Positions 1 to 8,867 of a stretch of DNA of 64,000 bases are shown here, in pieces. Below the pieces are notes generated by a model. It had not been told where the DNA came from. It searched no databases and saw only the letters and a program-made list of their open reading frames with translations. The position numbers and the translations under genes were made by a program. The stretch is from Deltaproteobacteria bacterium ADurb.Bin207 (lineage in GTDB: Bacteria; Myxococcota_A; Polyangia; Polyangiales; Polyangiaceae), in contig MWCO01000024.1 of assembly GCA_002070115.1 (NCBI GenBank), positions 1 through 64,000 of the forward strand. Direction: 5' to 3'. Positions within the stretch are counted from its first letter, which is position 1, and every line of letters begins with the position of its first letter.

Positions 1-11
1 TCACGCCAGGA

Positions 12-453
12 TCACGAAAAGTGCGGGTCACACCACCGAAACCGTTCCCCAAAACGGCCTTTCTGGGATGGGAACTTGTTAAGCCCAAACCGCTTGCCTG
101 CCTCTCCCAGCAACGCAAAGCGGCAAGGAAAAGCAAGGGAGACCGGGATCTGGTCGCGTTCGGCTTCCAGAGACGCCACCCATGGCTCGAACATGGCCCA
201 GGGCGAGAAATTGCCGTTCGCCAAAAAAACAGTCGACCTGCTTGATAGCGTGTCTTGGATCATTGGCCTCCGCCTGTGCCAGGGCGTGGCCCACACCGTG
301 GGTGGATAACGAAAAGGCATGCCATACGCCAGCAAGCCCAACTTCAGGGATAGAAGACGTCCCAACGTTATTGCAATTATTCGAATTTACGTATAAATAT
401 CTTAATCCTTCGGATATTCGGGTCCAATTTCCCTCTTTATTGACCGCCACCAT
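12..453 (-). pseudogene. Degraded IS4-like transposase fragment (frameshifted)
   Basis: Two overlapping minus-strand frames together read like the N-terminal part of an IS4-family DDE transposase. The first frame (about 375-225) gives a segment containing RHAIKQVD, a signature of these enzymes. The next frame (about 230-110) continues with FLANGNFSPWAMFEPWV and AERDQIPVSL. The switch falls in a run of seven A (plus strand, 223-229), one base too long for a continuous frame. After IPVSL the expected WTDFD catalytic region is absent and the frame stops at 12-14, so the element is truncated as well as shifted. No inverted repeats were identified. The family call rests on remembered motif similarity. 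Confidence 0.5.
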
Positions 454-992
454 CTCGGCATGCTGCTTATCGAGGTTCCGTGGGTGGATTAGGCGCTTGG
501 ACTGCCCGGTGCTGTGGGTTGTCGTCGTGGCACTTATCAGGTGCTAGATCTCAAAAAATACTCCGTTTTTTTTCTATTATATTACATAATTTTATTGGAT
601 TTCATCTTTGGCTCGATCGCGGCCGGGTACGCATTCTGACTGCTTTGCCGTGTTGCAGGACCGGGGTCAAGGTGCCAGAAGAGAATAGGGGTTAGTCTGA
701 CGTTATTGCAGCTAAGTACGTGGGGTAACGTGTAATATGTTGAATTTATTGATGTTTACACTATCCTTTCACACCCGAGTCACTCGCACTACCTTTATAC
801 GCATTAGTCAACGTCTCATCAACCTCCTCAACCTCAATCCAGCCTTGGCGTCGTGGCGGCTCCACAAGCCGCTGGATCCTTCTACCTTCTCGGATTCATG
901 CGATCTGCTCCAACCCCGACGAGACAACGAACTGCTTTGGATCGCAGGCTATTGATGATCGCCCAGGTCTTCGAGATGCTTCGCGCTTCGGG
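454..992. other. Intergenic, AT-rich, no gene seen
   Basis: No convincing coding frame was found. Bases 550-605 are strikingly AT-rich compared with the surroundings. Around 660-700 there is a GGGGTCA / GGGGTTA / GTCTGAC cluster resembling scattered repeat debris found next to mobile elements. Together with the transposase fragment this looks like a decayed mobile-element landing zone. Confidence 0.4.
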
Positions 993-1880
993 TCATGCTT
1001 TCGTTCGGCTCGACGAAGCCGCGGGAGCATTCGAAGCCCGAGGTTGAAGCAGCGCTTGCAACCGAGAATCCAGGTCGATGCGCGCCTCACGCAGATGGCT
1101 TCCGGACCAGGCTTGTATCGTGACTTGTACGGCACCATTATCCATGACCGAGACGTCAAGGGCGGTTCCAGGCACCCGAAAAGGACTAAACAGTGCGGCT
1201 TGGCGCACCGCTTCGAGCGTGTCCGAGCCCGCGGGACGGTCCGGAATCATCTGAACCGTCGCGGATTGTGTGTTCTTCGCCTGCTCGACCTTCAGCGCTT
1301 CATGAAGAACGATACGATTGGGAATGAAGATGCTCGCTCCATCGGGACTTTGCAGATGAATCTGCGTCAAACTGATGTCTTTCACGATGCCAACTTGTCC
1401 CGCCACGGTGATACGATCCCCCGCGCGAATACGGCGTCGAAAAGCGATGACGAATCCAGCGCCAATATCTTGAATCGGCTGGGATAACACCAGAGTCATG
1501 GCGCCTGTCATGATGACCAGCGCCAATAGCGAAGCGATGGGAGCTGCCTCGAGAGCGCGTCGAACGAGCAACATGACCACCGCGATGATGATGATGACAT
1601 TGGCGGCGGAACGTGCCGGCGCGAGACGTCGTCGAGGGTCCAGACCCAGTTGCCAGCTAAGCACGACTCCGCTTTGAATGAGCCGAATCAACAACCAACC
1701 AACTCCCATGACCGCAAAAGCGATGAAAATGTCAGTCCACGCGAGTCGGTCGAGGACAGCGGCCCCTTCTCGCGATAGCTCCGCGGTCAATCCCTCCGGA
1801 ACGGGAGAGAGCGTTGGGTGGGAATGACATCCCGTAAGCAATCCCCCGAGCACGAGCGGCGAACCCCAACGACGGCTCAT
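993..1880 (-). CDS. MscS-family mechanosensitive channel-like lipoprotein
   Basis: The 295-residue protein begins with a lipoprotein-type signal (LLTGC, Cys18). Three hydrophobic segments follow at roughly residues 48-70, 88-106 and 115-140. The third leads into DIGAGFVIAFRRRIRAGDRI and a beta-rich domain with IPNRIV, the classic MscS pore-helix and beta-domain layout. MscS proteins are tension-gated channels of the inner membrane that release solutes on osmotic downshift. A lipobox in front of the first helix is unusual and would put the N-terminus in the periplasm. The start overlaps the stop of the upstream antiporter-ATPase gene by 4 bases, making this the last gene of a four-gene operon. 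Confidence 0.85.
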   Translation of the reverse strand: MSRRWGSPLVLGGLLTGCHSHPTLSPVPEGLTAELSREGAAVLDRLAWTDIFIAFAVMGVGWLLIRLIQSGVVLSWQLGLDPRRRLAPARSAANVIIIIAVVMLLVRRALEAAPIASLLALVIMTGAMTLVLSQPIQDIGAGFVIAFRRRIRAGDRITVAGQVGIVKDISLTQIHLQSPDGASIFIPNRIVLHEALKVEQAKNTQSATVQMIPDRPAGSDTLEAVRQAALFSPFRVPGTALDVSVMDNGAVQVTIQAWSGSHLREARIDLDSRLQALLQPRASNAPAASSSRTKA

Positions 1881-4800
1881 GACCAGGCTCCTCGGTTACG
1901 CAACGCCATCAGAATGGGTGGGCGAACGGCTTTGGGGATGATGAACTCGTTTTCGGAGCCTTCGGCGAGATCGAGCAACCCTGCCATGCGAAGAAACTCG
2001 ATGTGCCGCTCGGCAACCTCTGTCGTGGTGCCAATCCCAAGCGCGATTTCATGCGTGGTCATGGCACCGAAGCGGGCGAGATGAACGAGCATCGCGATCT
2101 CTCGAACGTTCATCTGATCGAGAAAAGGCAAGCCAACGTTCATTCCCTGGGGCATTTCCAACGTCACGAGATCGTCGTTTTCGAAGTGGACCGACCGTCG
2201 CCATAGCGCGATGGCTCGTTCCAGATTGCCTTCGCTATGACTCAACAATCCCCTGAAAAAGAGGGTGCGATCGCTGGAGGCGCGAAGACGTCCGAGCAGG
2301 CGCGTGGCGACCGTTTGGGGATAACGCACCTGCATTCCACTCAGCAGGTGACGTCCTTCGACGGCGCGAATGAGGTCATCGAGTTTCAGCGGGCGCAGCG
2401 TGATCACCTGGCCGAACGATGCGCGGATGGGAAGCGCCTCTTCGATGAGTCGAAGAGCTTCCGATTGAATGCTGATGAGCCAAAACACTTCTTCATGGGT
2501 TTGCGCGATGAGGCTGAGGAAACGTTCCAGATCGCGCATCCCCGCGGCGCTTGGTGTCAACCATTGCTCCAGATCATCGATGAATACGAGCGTACGAACT
2601 TGCCGCAGGGCGTGAGCCACGTGGCGCGCGCGAGGGGGACATTCAAGTTCGACCGCAAGCGCTCCGATGATCCCATGGCTCCGAAGGGTCATGCTTCGAT
2701 TGGGTCGTGCAAAACGCGGAGCCGACATCTCGATTTCGCATAAATTGAGCAACGAAGTGCGGCCGGAACCATGGGGGCCCACCAGCAATACGGAACCCGG
2801 AGAGCCTTGTTCCCACGCTCGTTCCGCTTCCAACAAGGCTTCGTAGGATGCCTCGTTGGCGGTAAAACGACGATAATCGCGTACGGGTTGGTCCTCGAAG
2901 AGTCGCGCGTAAGTATCCGGAATCGCAAGCGGAGCGCGCCAGCGACTCACGTACTTATGAATGCTGACCGCATCGAGCACCGGTTTTTCCAAACGTAAAC
3001 GAAGGTCTTTGGACAGCGCGCTGCCTCCGAATCGCTTCGCGATCTCCATCGCCCGCGCGCGATAGCGCAGCATTCGCATTTTGGCGGGAGCTACCAAAAT
3101 GGATAGCCGTTGCCGTAGCTGCGCTGACCATGTCGATGCCCCGGGTAGCTCCGGTCCCTCCGCTTTTTGCCCCGTGGCATCGGCCAACATGGCCCGGGAT
3201 ACCGACGTCACGCAATCCATCACCTCGCGCTGCAACCCTTCGGTCGTGCCGTGAACGTCGGCTTCCAACTCCCGCAACCGCTGTTCGACTTCCTCCAACG
3301 CCGACAAAAACTCCTCCACATGCGGCATTTCGTCATCCGGACCGTCACCAATGCCGTCCACCGAATCCAACGCCCAGTCGATGGCCTCTCGTACCCGCCC
3401 GTTGGAGCGAGAAAGCGAAAGGGAAGCTCGTTGCACGCAATCGTCGAGCGGTGGCAAAAATGACCAAAGCGTATGATGGGCCGCCAACGCGCGAAAATGA
3501 ATCGTCCGGGTGACAACGTCCCTGGCGCGCTGCACGTCCTGAAGATTCACAGAAGGGGGAAGAACCGTGAGTTCTTCCGGTAATTCGCGGACAACGGCTC
3601 TGAGATCGAGCGAGACATTGTGAATGGAAGCGGTGGGACGCAGATCTCCCACGCGATCGATCTGAAGCTCCTCTCGTTCGGGGTAGGCTTCACGACACGC
3701 CTGCTGGATGGCCTTCACATCCAGGACGAGATCAGGATTTTCTATGTTATTTCGAATAGTTGCAATTCTTTCGCGCACCGCCAGGATGATGGGCACCATC
3801 GTCTGCGCCGCGCTTTCGGAACGTTGGCTGATATGACGATCTACGGCATCGCGTGTCGTTCGATCGAGCCGTGCCAGGCATGCGGTGAGGTAGGGAGCCG
3901 CGCGAGCCGCTTCCATTTTCGAGAGCCAGGCACTCGGCTCTTCGTGCAATTTGCGAATGGCTTCACGCACTTGGGGCTCTACGGTCGAATACCGAAGCGT
4001 GGTGGTGGGCATCGTGGGAGAGCCAACCTCCGAGAGCGTTCGCGTCATGGTCGTCATTGCCGTAGATACGGCCATATCCAGGGAAGCGCGAACACGGCCG
4101 AGCCATGTTTCCATTTGCTCATCGGTTCGTTGCAGGACGTGGGCGAGGGATTCGGAGTCGCTGGCGAACGCGCTCAATTGATGAAGCATGCCTGCCTGCA
4201 TGGCGTACCAGGATTCCAGGACCGCAGCGCTGATGGCCGAAAGCGAAGGTTCGAGCGAGGATCGAGCCACCAGGCGCACGGGAATCGTGCGAACGGCAGG
4301 TTGTCGAAAAGCGAGTATCCATAACGAACGAAAGCGTTTGCGGATGAATAGGGCGATGGAATCATCCGACGATACGGCTAGTTGCGAAGCGTCGAGGTCC
4401 GCGGTGACATGGTCGGGAAGCGACGAAATGGGCGAGCGCAAGGATTCGAAGAGTTTTTTGCAGGTTTCGCCTTGTGCCGAAACATCGGGAAGGGTGATGG
4501 ATTCGAGCCAGACCTGGGGGGAGCCTCTGTCTTTGGCGATCATCGTTAGCGAATCGCGCAATTCGGAGCGAAAGGTGGCTGCCCAGGGTTCGAGGAGATC
4601 GCGATAAAAACCATCGACGGACTGGCGAAGATGCGTGTGCGTCTGTTGAGCCATCGAACGAAGCTTTTCGTTTTTTTCCTCGTCGATGGCGGCGGTAGCC
4701 CGTTCGATGGAAGCAGCGGCATCCGCTTCCGCTTTTTCGAGTGGTTCTTCGGGAATGACGCTGGGATGTTTGCTGGATGGTGCGGAGGAGCGGCGGCTGG

Positions 4801-6088
4801 CAGGAACGCCTTCGATATCCCCGGTGGCCCGAAGGGCATGGCGGAGGCTGATGGGGCCAATGAGCAAGTTGATGGCGACCATGGCCATGCCCGTGGTCGA
4901 GATAGGTCCGGCCAGGTCGGGCAATTGTTGCGCGGCGAGTCCTACCAAACCAAGAGTGACACCGGCTTGTGGGAGGTAGCCCAGCCAGGCGAAGCGACGG
5001 ACCTGGAAGTCTTCCTGGCCGACGGCGCCGCCTGCTCTTGCGCTGAGATAAAAAGCGATGGCTCGCGCGGCGCAAATCGCCAAAGCGAGGGGAAGAATCG
5101 TGAGGGTGGTTCGCAAGTCGACACTGGCGCCCGCATTGGTGAAAAACAGCACGAACACGGGGAGCGACACGAGAGAAAGCGGCGAAGCCAACTCTTCTTC
5201 ATGGTGCGAAAAGTTGCGCACGACGAAACCGGCGGTGATGAATACGAGCAGGATTTCGAGATGAAGGGCACGGCCGAGTTCAGAGACCACCAAAATCATG
5301 GCCGCCACGAAAAGCAGCATTTCCGCGCGGACATAACGAATATAAAGAATGAGAAGCACGCCCAAAACGCCGCCTGCCGCGATCGAACTCGCAATCTCCT
5401 TGCCGACATTGATGATGACCCGCGCATCGACTTCCGCATCCGGCGCAAGCAATGTGCGCGATACCGCAACCACCAACGCCAACAACGTCACGACCACCAA
5501 GTCCTTGAGTACCGCCGCTCCAAGGGCCAGGTCCGTCATCCGTCCCTTGGACTTCGTTTCATTGAGAACCGCCATCACGATGGCGGGTGATGTGGTCAAC
5601 GACAAAACACCGAGCACCAACGAAAGAGAAATCAGCTCTGCTTTCGACCCCAACTCGAGGGAACCCAACGCGGTTTGCACCGCAAGCAGCGTGGCGATCA
5701 CAAAACTCCCACTCAGGATTACCTTTACGCCCACCGTGGCGATCAAGGTTTTCCAAACGCGTCGCAACCGGCTCACGTCGAGTTCCAATCCCGCCCCCGT
5801 GGCAATCAAGCCAAGGGCAAGGGTGTTGAACATCTTCATCTCGACAACCACTTCCGACGACAGGATGTTCGCCGCCGCGGGACCCAACGCCAGACCGGCT
5901 ACGATATATCCCGTCACTTGCGGAAGCTGGAGCAGACTGCCCACCTCCGAAACCGTATAAGCCGCGAGGATCACGAAGCCGATGGCCGCCAGTGTCATGG
6001 GATCATGGGCTGCGCTTTGCGACGTTTGCAACGCCGTGATGGCGAGCATCATCGCGAGCAGCACACCAAGAACGACGATTCTTCTCAT
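1877..6088 (-). CDS. CPA2 cation:proton antiporter fused to a large C-terminal AAA+/STAND-like ATPase
   Basis: This is a 1403-residue protein. Residues about 1-425 form a Kef/NapA-type antiporter: many membrane helices, LPQVTGYIVAGLALGP, TSPAIVMAVLNE, and an LKD motif where many CPA proteins have ND or DD. Residues 430-1080 are a long, mostly helical soluble region that I do not recognise. A P-loop domain follows, with Walker A GPHGSGRTS at 1104-1112 and Walker B LVFIDD ending at Asp1171-Asp1172. The C-terminus looks like a winged helix (MTTHEIALGIGTTTEVAERH). Arg1110 occupies the usual Walker A lysine position. Kef-type antiporters normally end in a TrkA-N/RCK domain, so this tail is atypical. 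Start and stop overlap both neighbours by 4 bases. Confidence 0.85.
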   Translation of the reverse strand: MRRIVVLGVLLAMMLAITALQTSQSAAHDPMTLAAIGFVILAAYTVSEVGSLLQLPQVTGYIVAGLALGPAAANILSSEVVVEMKMFNTLALGLIATGAGLELDVSRLRRVWKTLIATVGVKVILSGSFVIATLLAVQTALGSLELGSKAELISLSLVLGVLSLTTSPAIVMAVLNETKSKGRMTDLALGAAVLKDLVVVTLLALVVAVSRTLLAPDAEVDARVIINVGKEIASSIAAGGVLGVLLILYIRYVRAEMLLFVAAMILVVSELGRALHLEILLVFITAGFVVRNFSHHEEELASPLSLVSLPVFVLFFTNAGASVDLRTTLTILPLALAICAARAIAFYLSARAGGAVGQEDFQVRRFAWLGYLPQAGVTLGLVGLAAQQLPDLAGPISTTGMAMVAINLLIGPISLRHALRATGDIEGVPASRRSSAPSSKHPSVIPEEPLEKAEADAAASIERATAAIDEEKNEKLRSMAQQTHTHLRQSVDGFYRDLLEPWAATFRSELRDSLTMIAKDRGSPQVWLESITLPDVSAQGETCKKLFESLRSPISSLPDHVTADLDASQLAVSSDDSIALFIRKRFRSLWILAFRQPAVRTIPVRLVARSSLEPSLSAISAAVLESWYAMQAGMLHQLSAFASDSESLAHVLQRTDEQMETWLGRVRASLDMAVSTAMTTMTRTLSEVGSPTMPTTTLRYSTVEPQVREAIRKLHEEPSAWLSKMEAARAAPYLTACLARLDRTTRDAVDRHISQRSESAAQTMVPIILAVRERIATIRNNIENPDLVLDVKAIQQACREAYPEREELQIDRVGDLRPTASIHNVSLDLRAVVRELPEELTVLPPSVNLQDVQRARDVVTRTIHFRALAAHHTLWSFLPPLDDCVQRASLSLSRSNGRVREAIDWALDSVDGIGDGPDDEMPHVEEFLSALEEVEQRLRELEADVHGTTEGLQREVMDCVTSVSRAMLADATGQKAEGPELPGASTWSAQLRQRLSILVAPAKMRMLRYRARAMEIAKRFGGSALSKDLRLRLEKPVLDAVSIHKYVSRWRAPLAIPDTYARLFEDQPVRDYRRFTANEASYEALLEAERAWEQGSPGSVLLVGPHGSGRTSLLNLCEIEMSAPRFARPNRSMTLRSHGIIGALAVELECPPRARHVAHALRQVRTLVFIDDLEQWLTPSAAGMRDLERFLSLIAQTHEEVFWLISIQSEALRLIEEALPIRASFGQVITLRPLKLDDLIRAVEGRHLLSGMQVRYPQTVATRLLGRLRASSDRTLFFRGLLSHSEGNLERAIALWRRSVHFENDDLVTLEMPQGMNVGLPFLDQMNVREIAMLVHLARFGAMTTHEIALGIGTTTEVAERHIEFLRMAGLLDLAEGSENEFIIPKAVRPPILMALRNRGAWS

Positions 6089-7365
6089 GACGCCCGCCTC
6101 GTCGAAGCTGGTAGTGAGTCATGGGCCGATTCACCTGCATCGAGCAAAACCGACCGCAACGAGCGCGCGCTCCACAAATCACTGACGAGGGTTCCCGCCA
6201 ATACGGTTGTCAAAACACTGGCGGAATAATGCGGAAAACGCTGAGAAAAATCGACTCCTATGGCCACCGCCATGGTTCCTTGGGACAGAAGTCCCAGACC
6301 TATTCTTGGCGATAGGACATGGCTCGGAGCTACCACGCGGACGGTCAAACGCGTGAAAGCTCGTCGGACCGCGTAACGCACGGCGATATAGAAGATTGGC
6401 AATAACCAGACCCAGCCTTCGACAGGAGCCCAAAGCGCTCCGCCGAAAATCATGATGAGCACGAACAACGGGTGCTGGAGACGATCCAATTCATCGCGCA
6501 ACCTTTGGGTGTGTCGCGAGGTGAGTGCGACGGTGATACCTGCCACGAGGTTGACGAATAGCGGCGATAGTCCGAGGGCCGTTCCCACGCCCGAGGCGAA
6601 AATGACCGCTCCCGCCGTGGCAAGAAAGATGCGCACGGCGTCTTTTTCTTGTCCAATGAATAGCGTGAATAAAAGCCCGCAGATGACTCCCACGACGACC
6701 GCGGTCAGAAGCGCCATTCCGGCGGAAAGCCCAACTCCTGTCGCGGTGTCTGTCGATCGAGCGGTGGTTGCGGCCACGCCCACGACGATCACGGCGAGCA
6801 CCTGACTCAACGTCGCGGAGCCGTGGAGCAATTCTGTCACCGGACCGCTCGCTTTGAGCATTCGAGCCGCGGAATCGATTACGAAAGGAGAGGCTACGCA
6901 CGCGGCGGCGCCCAACGCCAACGACATCCAAAGATGACTCGTGGACAAGGTCAGCACGAGCGCGTGGCGCTGGGTTCGAAAGATCTCCCACTCGAAGTGC
7001 AACGAGCCCGGCGCCGGCACAAGGAGACGATCCGCCAAAAACAGCATGGCTCCGGCAACGATGAGCAATACGAACGTCGCGGAAACAAGACCCACCATCG
7101 TGATTCGCAGGTTTCGAAATACATCGCGGGTGTGCAGAGCAACCACGAATCCCACCAAACCAAGCAATAACGCGATGAATGGCTCCAGCAACGCCAGAGA
7201 GTCATGGGTCATGAGCCGGGGAGGCACTTGAGGGCCGATCAACAGACCCACGAGCAAGTATTCCGCACCGGACAAGGCGATGTAACGCGATACGTAGCGA
7301 GTCAGTAAATGCCCGAAAGCAAAGCTGAAAATGACGACCAGGACGAGCAGGATGGTCACGCTCAT
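6085..7365 (-). CDS. Cation:proton antiporter-like membrane protein
   Basis: The 426-residue polytopic protein resembles the membrane domain of CPA-type Na+(K+)/H+ antiporters, with about 12 hydrophobic segments and the N-terminal SGAEYLLVGLLIGP motif found at the first discontinuous helix of this family. No cytoplasmic nucleotide-binding domain is present, and the canonical Asp-Asp or Asn-Asp ion-binding pair is not obvious. It lies between the asparaginase-like lipoprotein gene and the antiporter-ATPase gene, overlapping each by 4 bases. A heteromeric transporter of the two antiporter proteins is a reasonable inference but is not shown by the sequence. Confidence 0.8.
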   Translation of the reverse strand: MSVTILLVLVVIFSFAFGHLLTRYVSRYIALSGAEYLLVGLLIGPQVPPRLMTHDSLALLEPFIALLLGLVGFVVALHTRDVFRNLRITMVGLVSATFVLLIVAGAMLFLADRLLVPAPGSLHFEWEIFRTQRHALVLTLSTSHLWMSLALGAAACVASPFVIDSAARMLKASGPVTELLHGSATLSQVLAVIVVGVAATTARSTDTATGVGLSAGMALLTAVVVGVICGLLFTLFIGQEKDAVRIFLATAGAVIFASGVGTALGLSPLFVNLVAGITVALTSRHTQRLRDELDRLQHPLFVLIMIFGGALWAPVEGWVWLLPIFYIAVRYAVRRAFTRLTVRVVAPSHVLSPRIGLGLLSQGTMAVAIGVDFSQRFPHYSASVLTTVLAGTLVSDLWSARSLRSVLLDAGESAHDSLPASTRRAS

Positions 7366-8717
7366 GGTTCACTCGCCTGGATAGGGGTAGGCGTATTCGG
7401 GGCGCTGGGCAAAAAGCCCCAAGCGACAGGTCCGCGCGAGCCCATGCGGAACGTGTCGCGATCGACTGCGACGATGGCTAGGGTCGTATCTTTGGGCGTA
7501 GCTTCGAGACCGTAGACAACGGCTTGGGTCGTGGATTGGCTTTCGATCATCTGCTCGTACACCGCGCGAGCAAGCTGGATACGAAGGAGCAAGGGACTTG
7601 GGCCGCTGATCGCGACCGCTCCGTTTTGTCCCACGAACAACGCAGCGCCCGGGATGCCGGCCGCTCCGATTTCTCCGGGTAGCGCAAGGGATGAGCCTCC
7701 CCCGCTCGCCGCCCCCGCAAATTGCCCTTCGGCGGTCCGAAGCACTACCGCGGCATTGTGGTAAGCTATTGTATTTACAGATGAATGTTGAGAATCGGAG
7801 GCCCCCTCTCCGTCCCGCTCCCGACCTGCATCCGCCATCGAGGCCACTTCCCATTGACGCTGCGCGCGCGAAGACCAGGCGTCGAATGCGGGATGACCGT
7901 GGGCGCGAGCAAACGACGTCGCACCGGGGCCTCCCATCATCGCAAGCTGTGAATTAGCGACATCCAGAGCAACTTTGACAGGGTTTCGCACCAACCCCAG
8001 ATTCGTTACCGCTCCGAAATTGCCGCTCGAGTCCCAAACCATGGCGTCCATCAGGATCGATAACCCATCCTGGCGAAGTGCTGACCCTCGTCCAGCATTG
8101 AAAGCGCCATCGTCTTCCAACGCGGCAACGGCTCTGGTTACCGCGGCCAGAGGCTTGGAGCCTTCGGCGAGTGCAAGCATGCTTTGCTGCAAAGCTTTTT
8201 GAACGTCTCGACTCAGGCTTGGGTCTGCACCGGAGCCTCCGATTCCGAGCACGACCCATCCTGAATGTCCCGGTGTTGCCTTTGACGGCTGGGAAGGCGC
8301 GGAGGAATGCGGGGGTGGTGTACTAGAGCTTGCTTCGGGCAAAAGGAGAGCGGTTGAGGTATCCGGTGTGGGAGCCGAAGAGGCAGCGGGAGCTGGCGCG
8401 GAAGCACTTGCCAAGGCAGAAGCGGTAGAAGCAGCAGGAGTCGTCAACGAAGCGGATGGAGGCGCCGGCGGCTTTAGCGCGGAAGAAATGGCAGCGGACG
8501 CGTGGGAGTTCATGGGAGCCAAAGGGACAGCCCCAGCCACGGAACCAGAGGATGCGTCTGGCATCGAAGCCTCCGTTTGGGTTTCCGCCAGACTGCGAAG
8601 TCGACAGCTTCCCGCTCCCAGGCTTGCCACGGCCAGCACAAAAACAGCCGCCATCACGCGTTTTTCCGGACGAAAGCGCGGGGATTGTCGCTCGTTCGAT
8701 CGGGGTGAGCCACACAC
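7362..8717 (-). CDS. Asparaginase/isoaspartyl-peptidase-like lipoprotein with altered active site
   Basis: The 451-residue protein starts with a positively charged leader and lipobox GAGSC (about residue 38). A long Ala/Ser/Pro-rich linker leads to a family-2 asparaginase (Ntn-hydrolase) domain from about residue 165, including FNAGRGSALRQDG and LPGEIG. In an ungapped alignment with E. coli IaaA the nucleophilic Thr179 falls on Asn321, with Thr316 five residues upstream. Substrate-binding Arg207 and Asp210 become Glu349 and Ala352. It may therefore be inactive or act on something else. A GTG at 8717 is preferred because it supplies the charged signal-peptide start; ATG 8654 is the alternative. 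It is the first gene of the operon reading to 993. Confidence 0.8.
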   Translation of the reverse strand: MCGSPRSNERQSPRFRPEKRVMAAVFVLAVASLGAGSCRLRSLAETQTEASMPDASSGSVAGAVPLAPMNSHASAAISSALKPPAPPSASLTTPAASTASALASASAPAPAASSAPTPDTSTALLLPEASSSTPPPHSSAPSQPSKATPGHSGWVVLGIGGSGADPSLSRDVQKALQQSMLALAEGSKPLAAVTRAVAALEDDGAFNAGRGSALRQDGLSILMDAMVWDSSGNFGAVTNLGLVRNPVKVALDVANSQLAMMGGPGATSFARAHGHPAFDAWSSRAQRQWEVASMADAGRERDGEGASDSQHSSVNTIAYHNAAVVLRTAEGQFAGAASGGGSSLALPGEIGAAGIPGAALFVGQNGAVAISGPSPLLLRIQLARAVYEQMIESQSTTQAVVYGLEATPKDTTLAIVAVDRDTFRMGSRGPVAWGFLPSAPNTPTPIQASEP

Positions 8718-8867
8718 GATGGGCGCATTCTATCGTCCATGCGGGCTCATGACTATCGACGGCTTTCGAAGAAGCGTCGAAGGGGGGAGCGGAACGGTAT
8801 TGTCCGCAGCGCCAGAGCGTGTAAATCTGTCCTAAACTCGGTGAACGGGCTTTCGGAGTGATACAGG

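Noticed and set aside
4631-5590. 319-codon plus-strand frame inside the antiporter-ATPase gene
   Set aside because: It is antisense to the well-supported minus-strand gene, very rich in Arg, Asp and Gln without any domain, and has no ribosome site. It is a shadow of high-GC codons.
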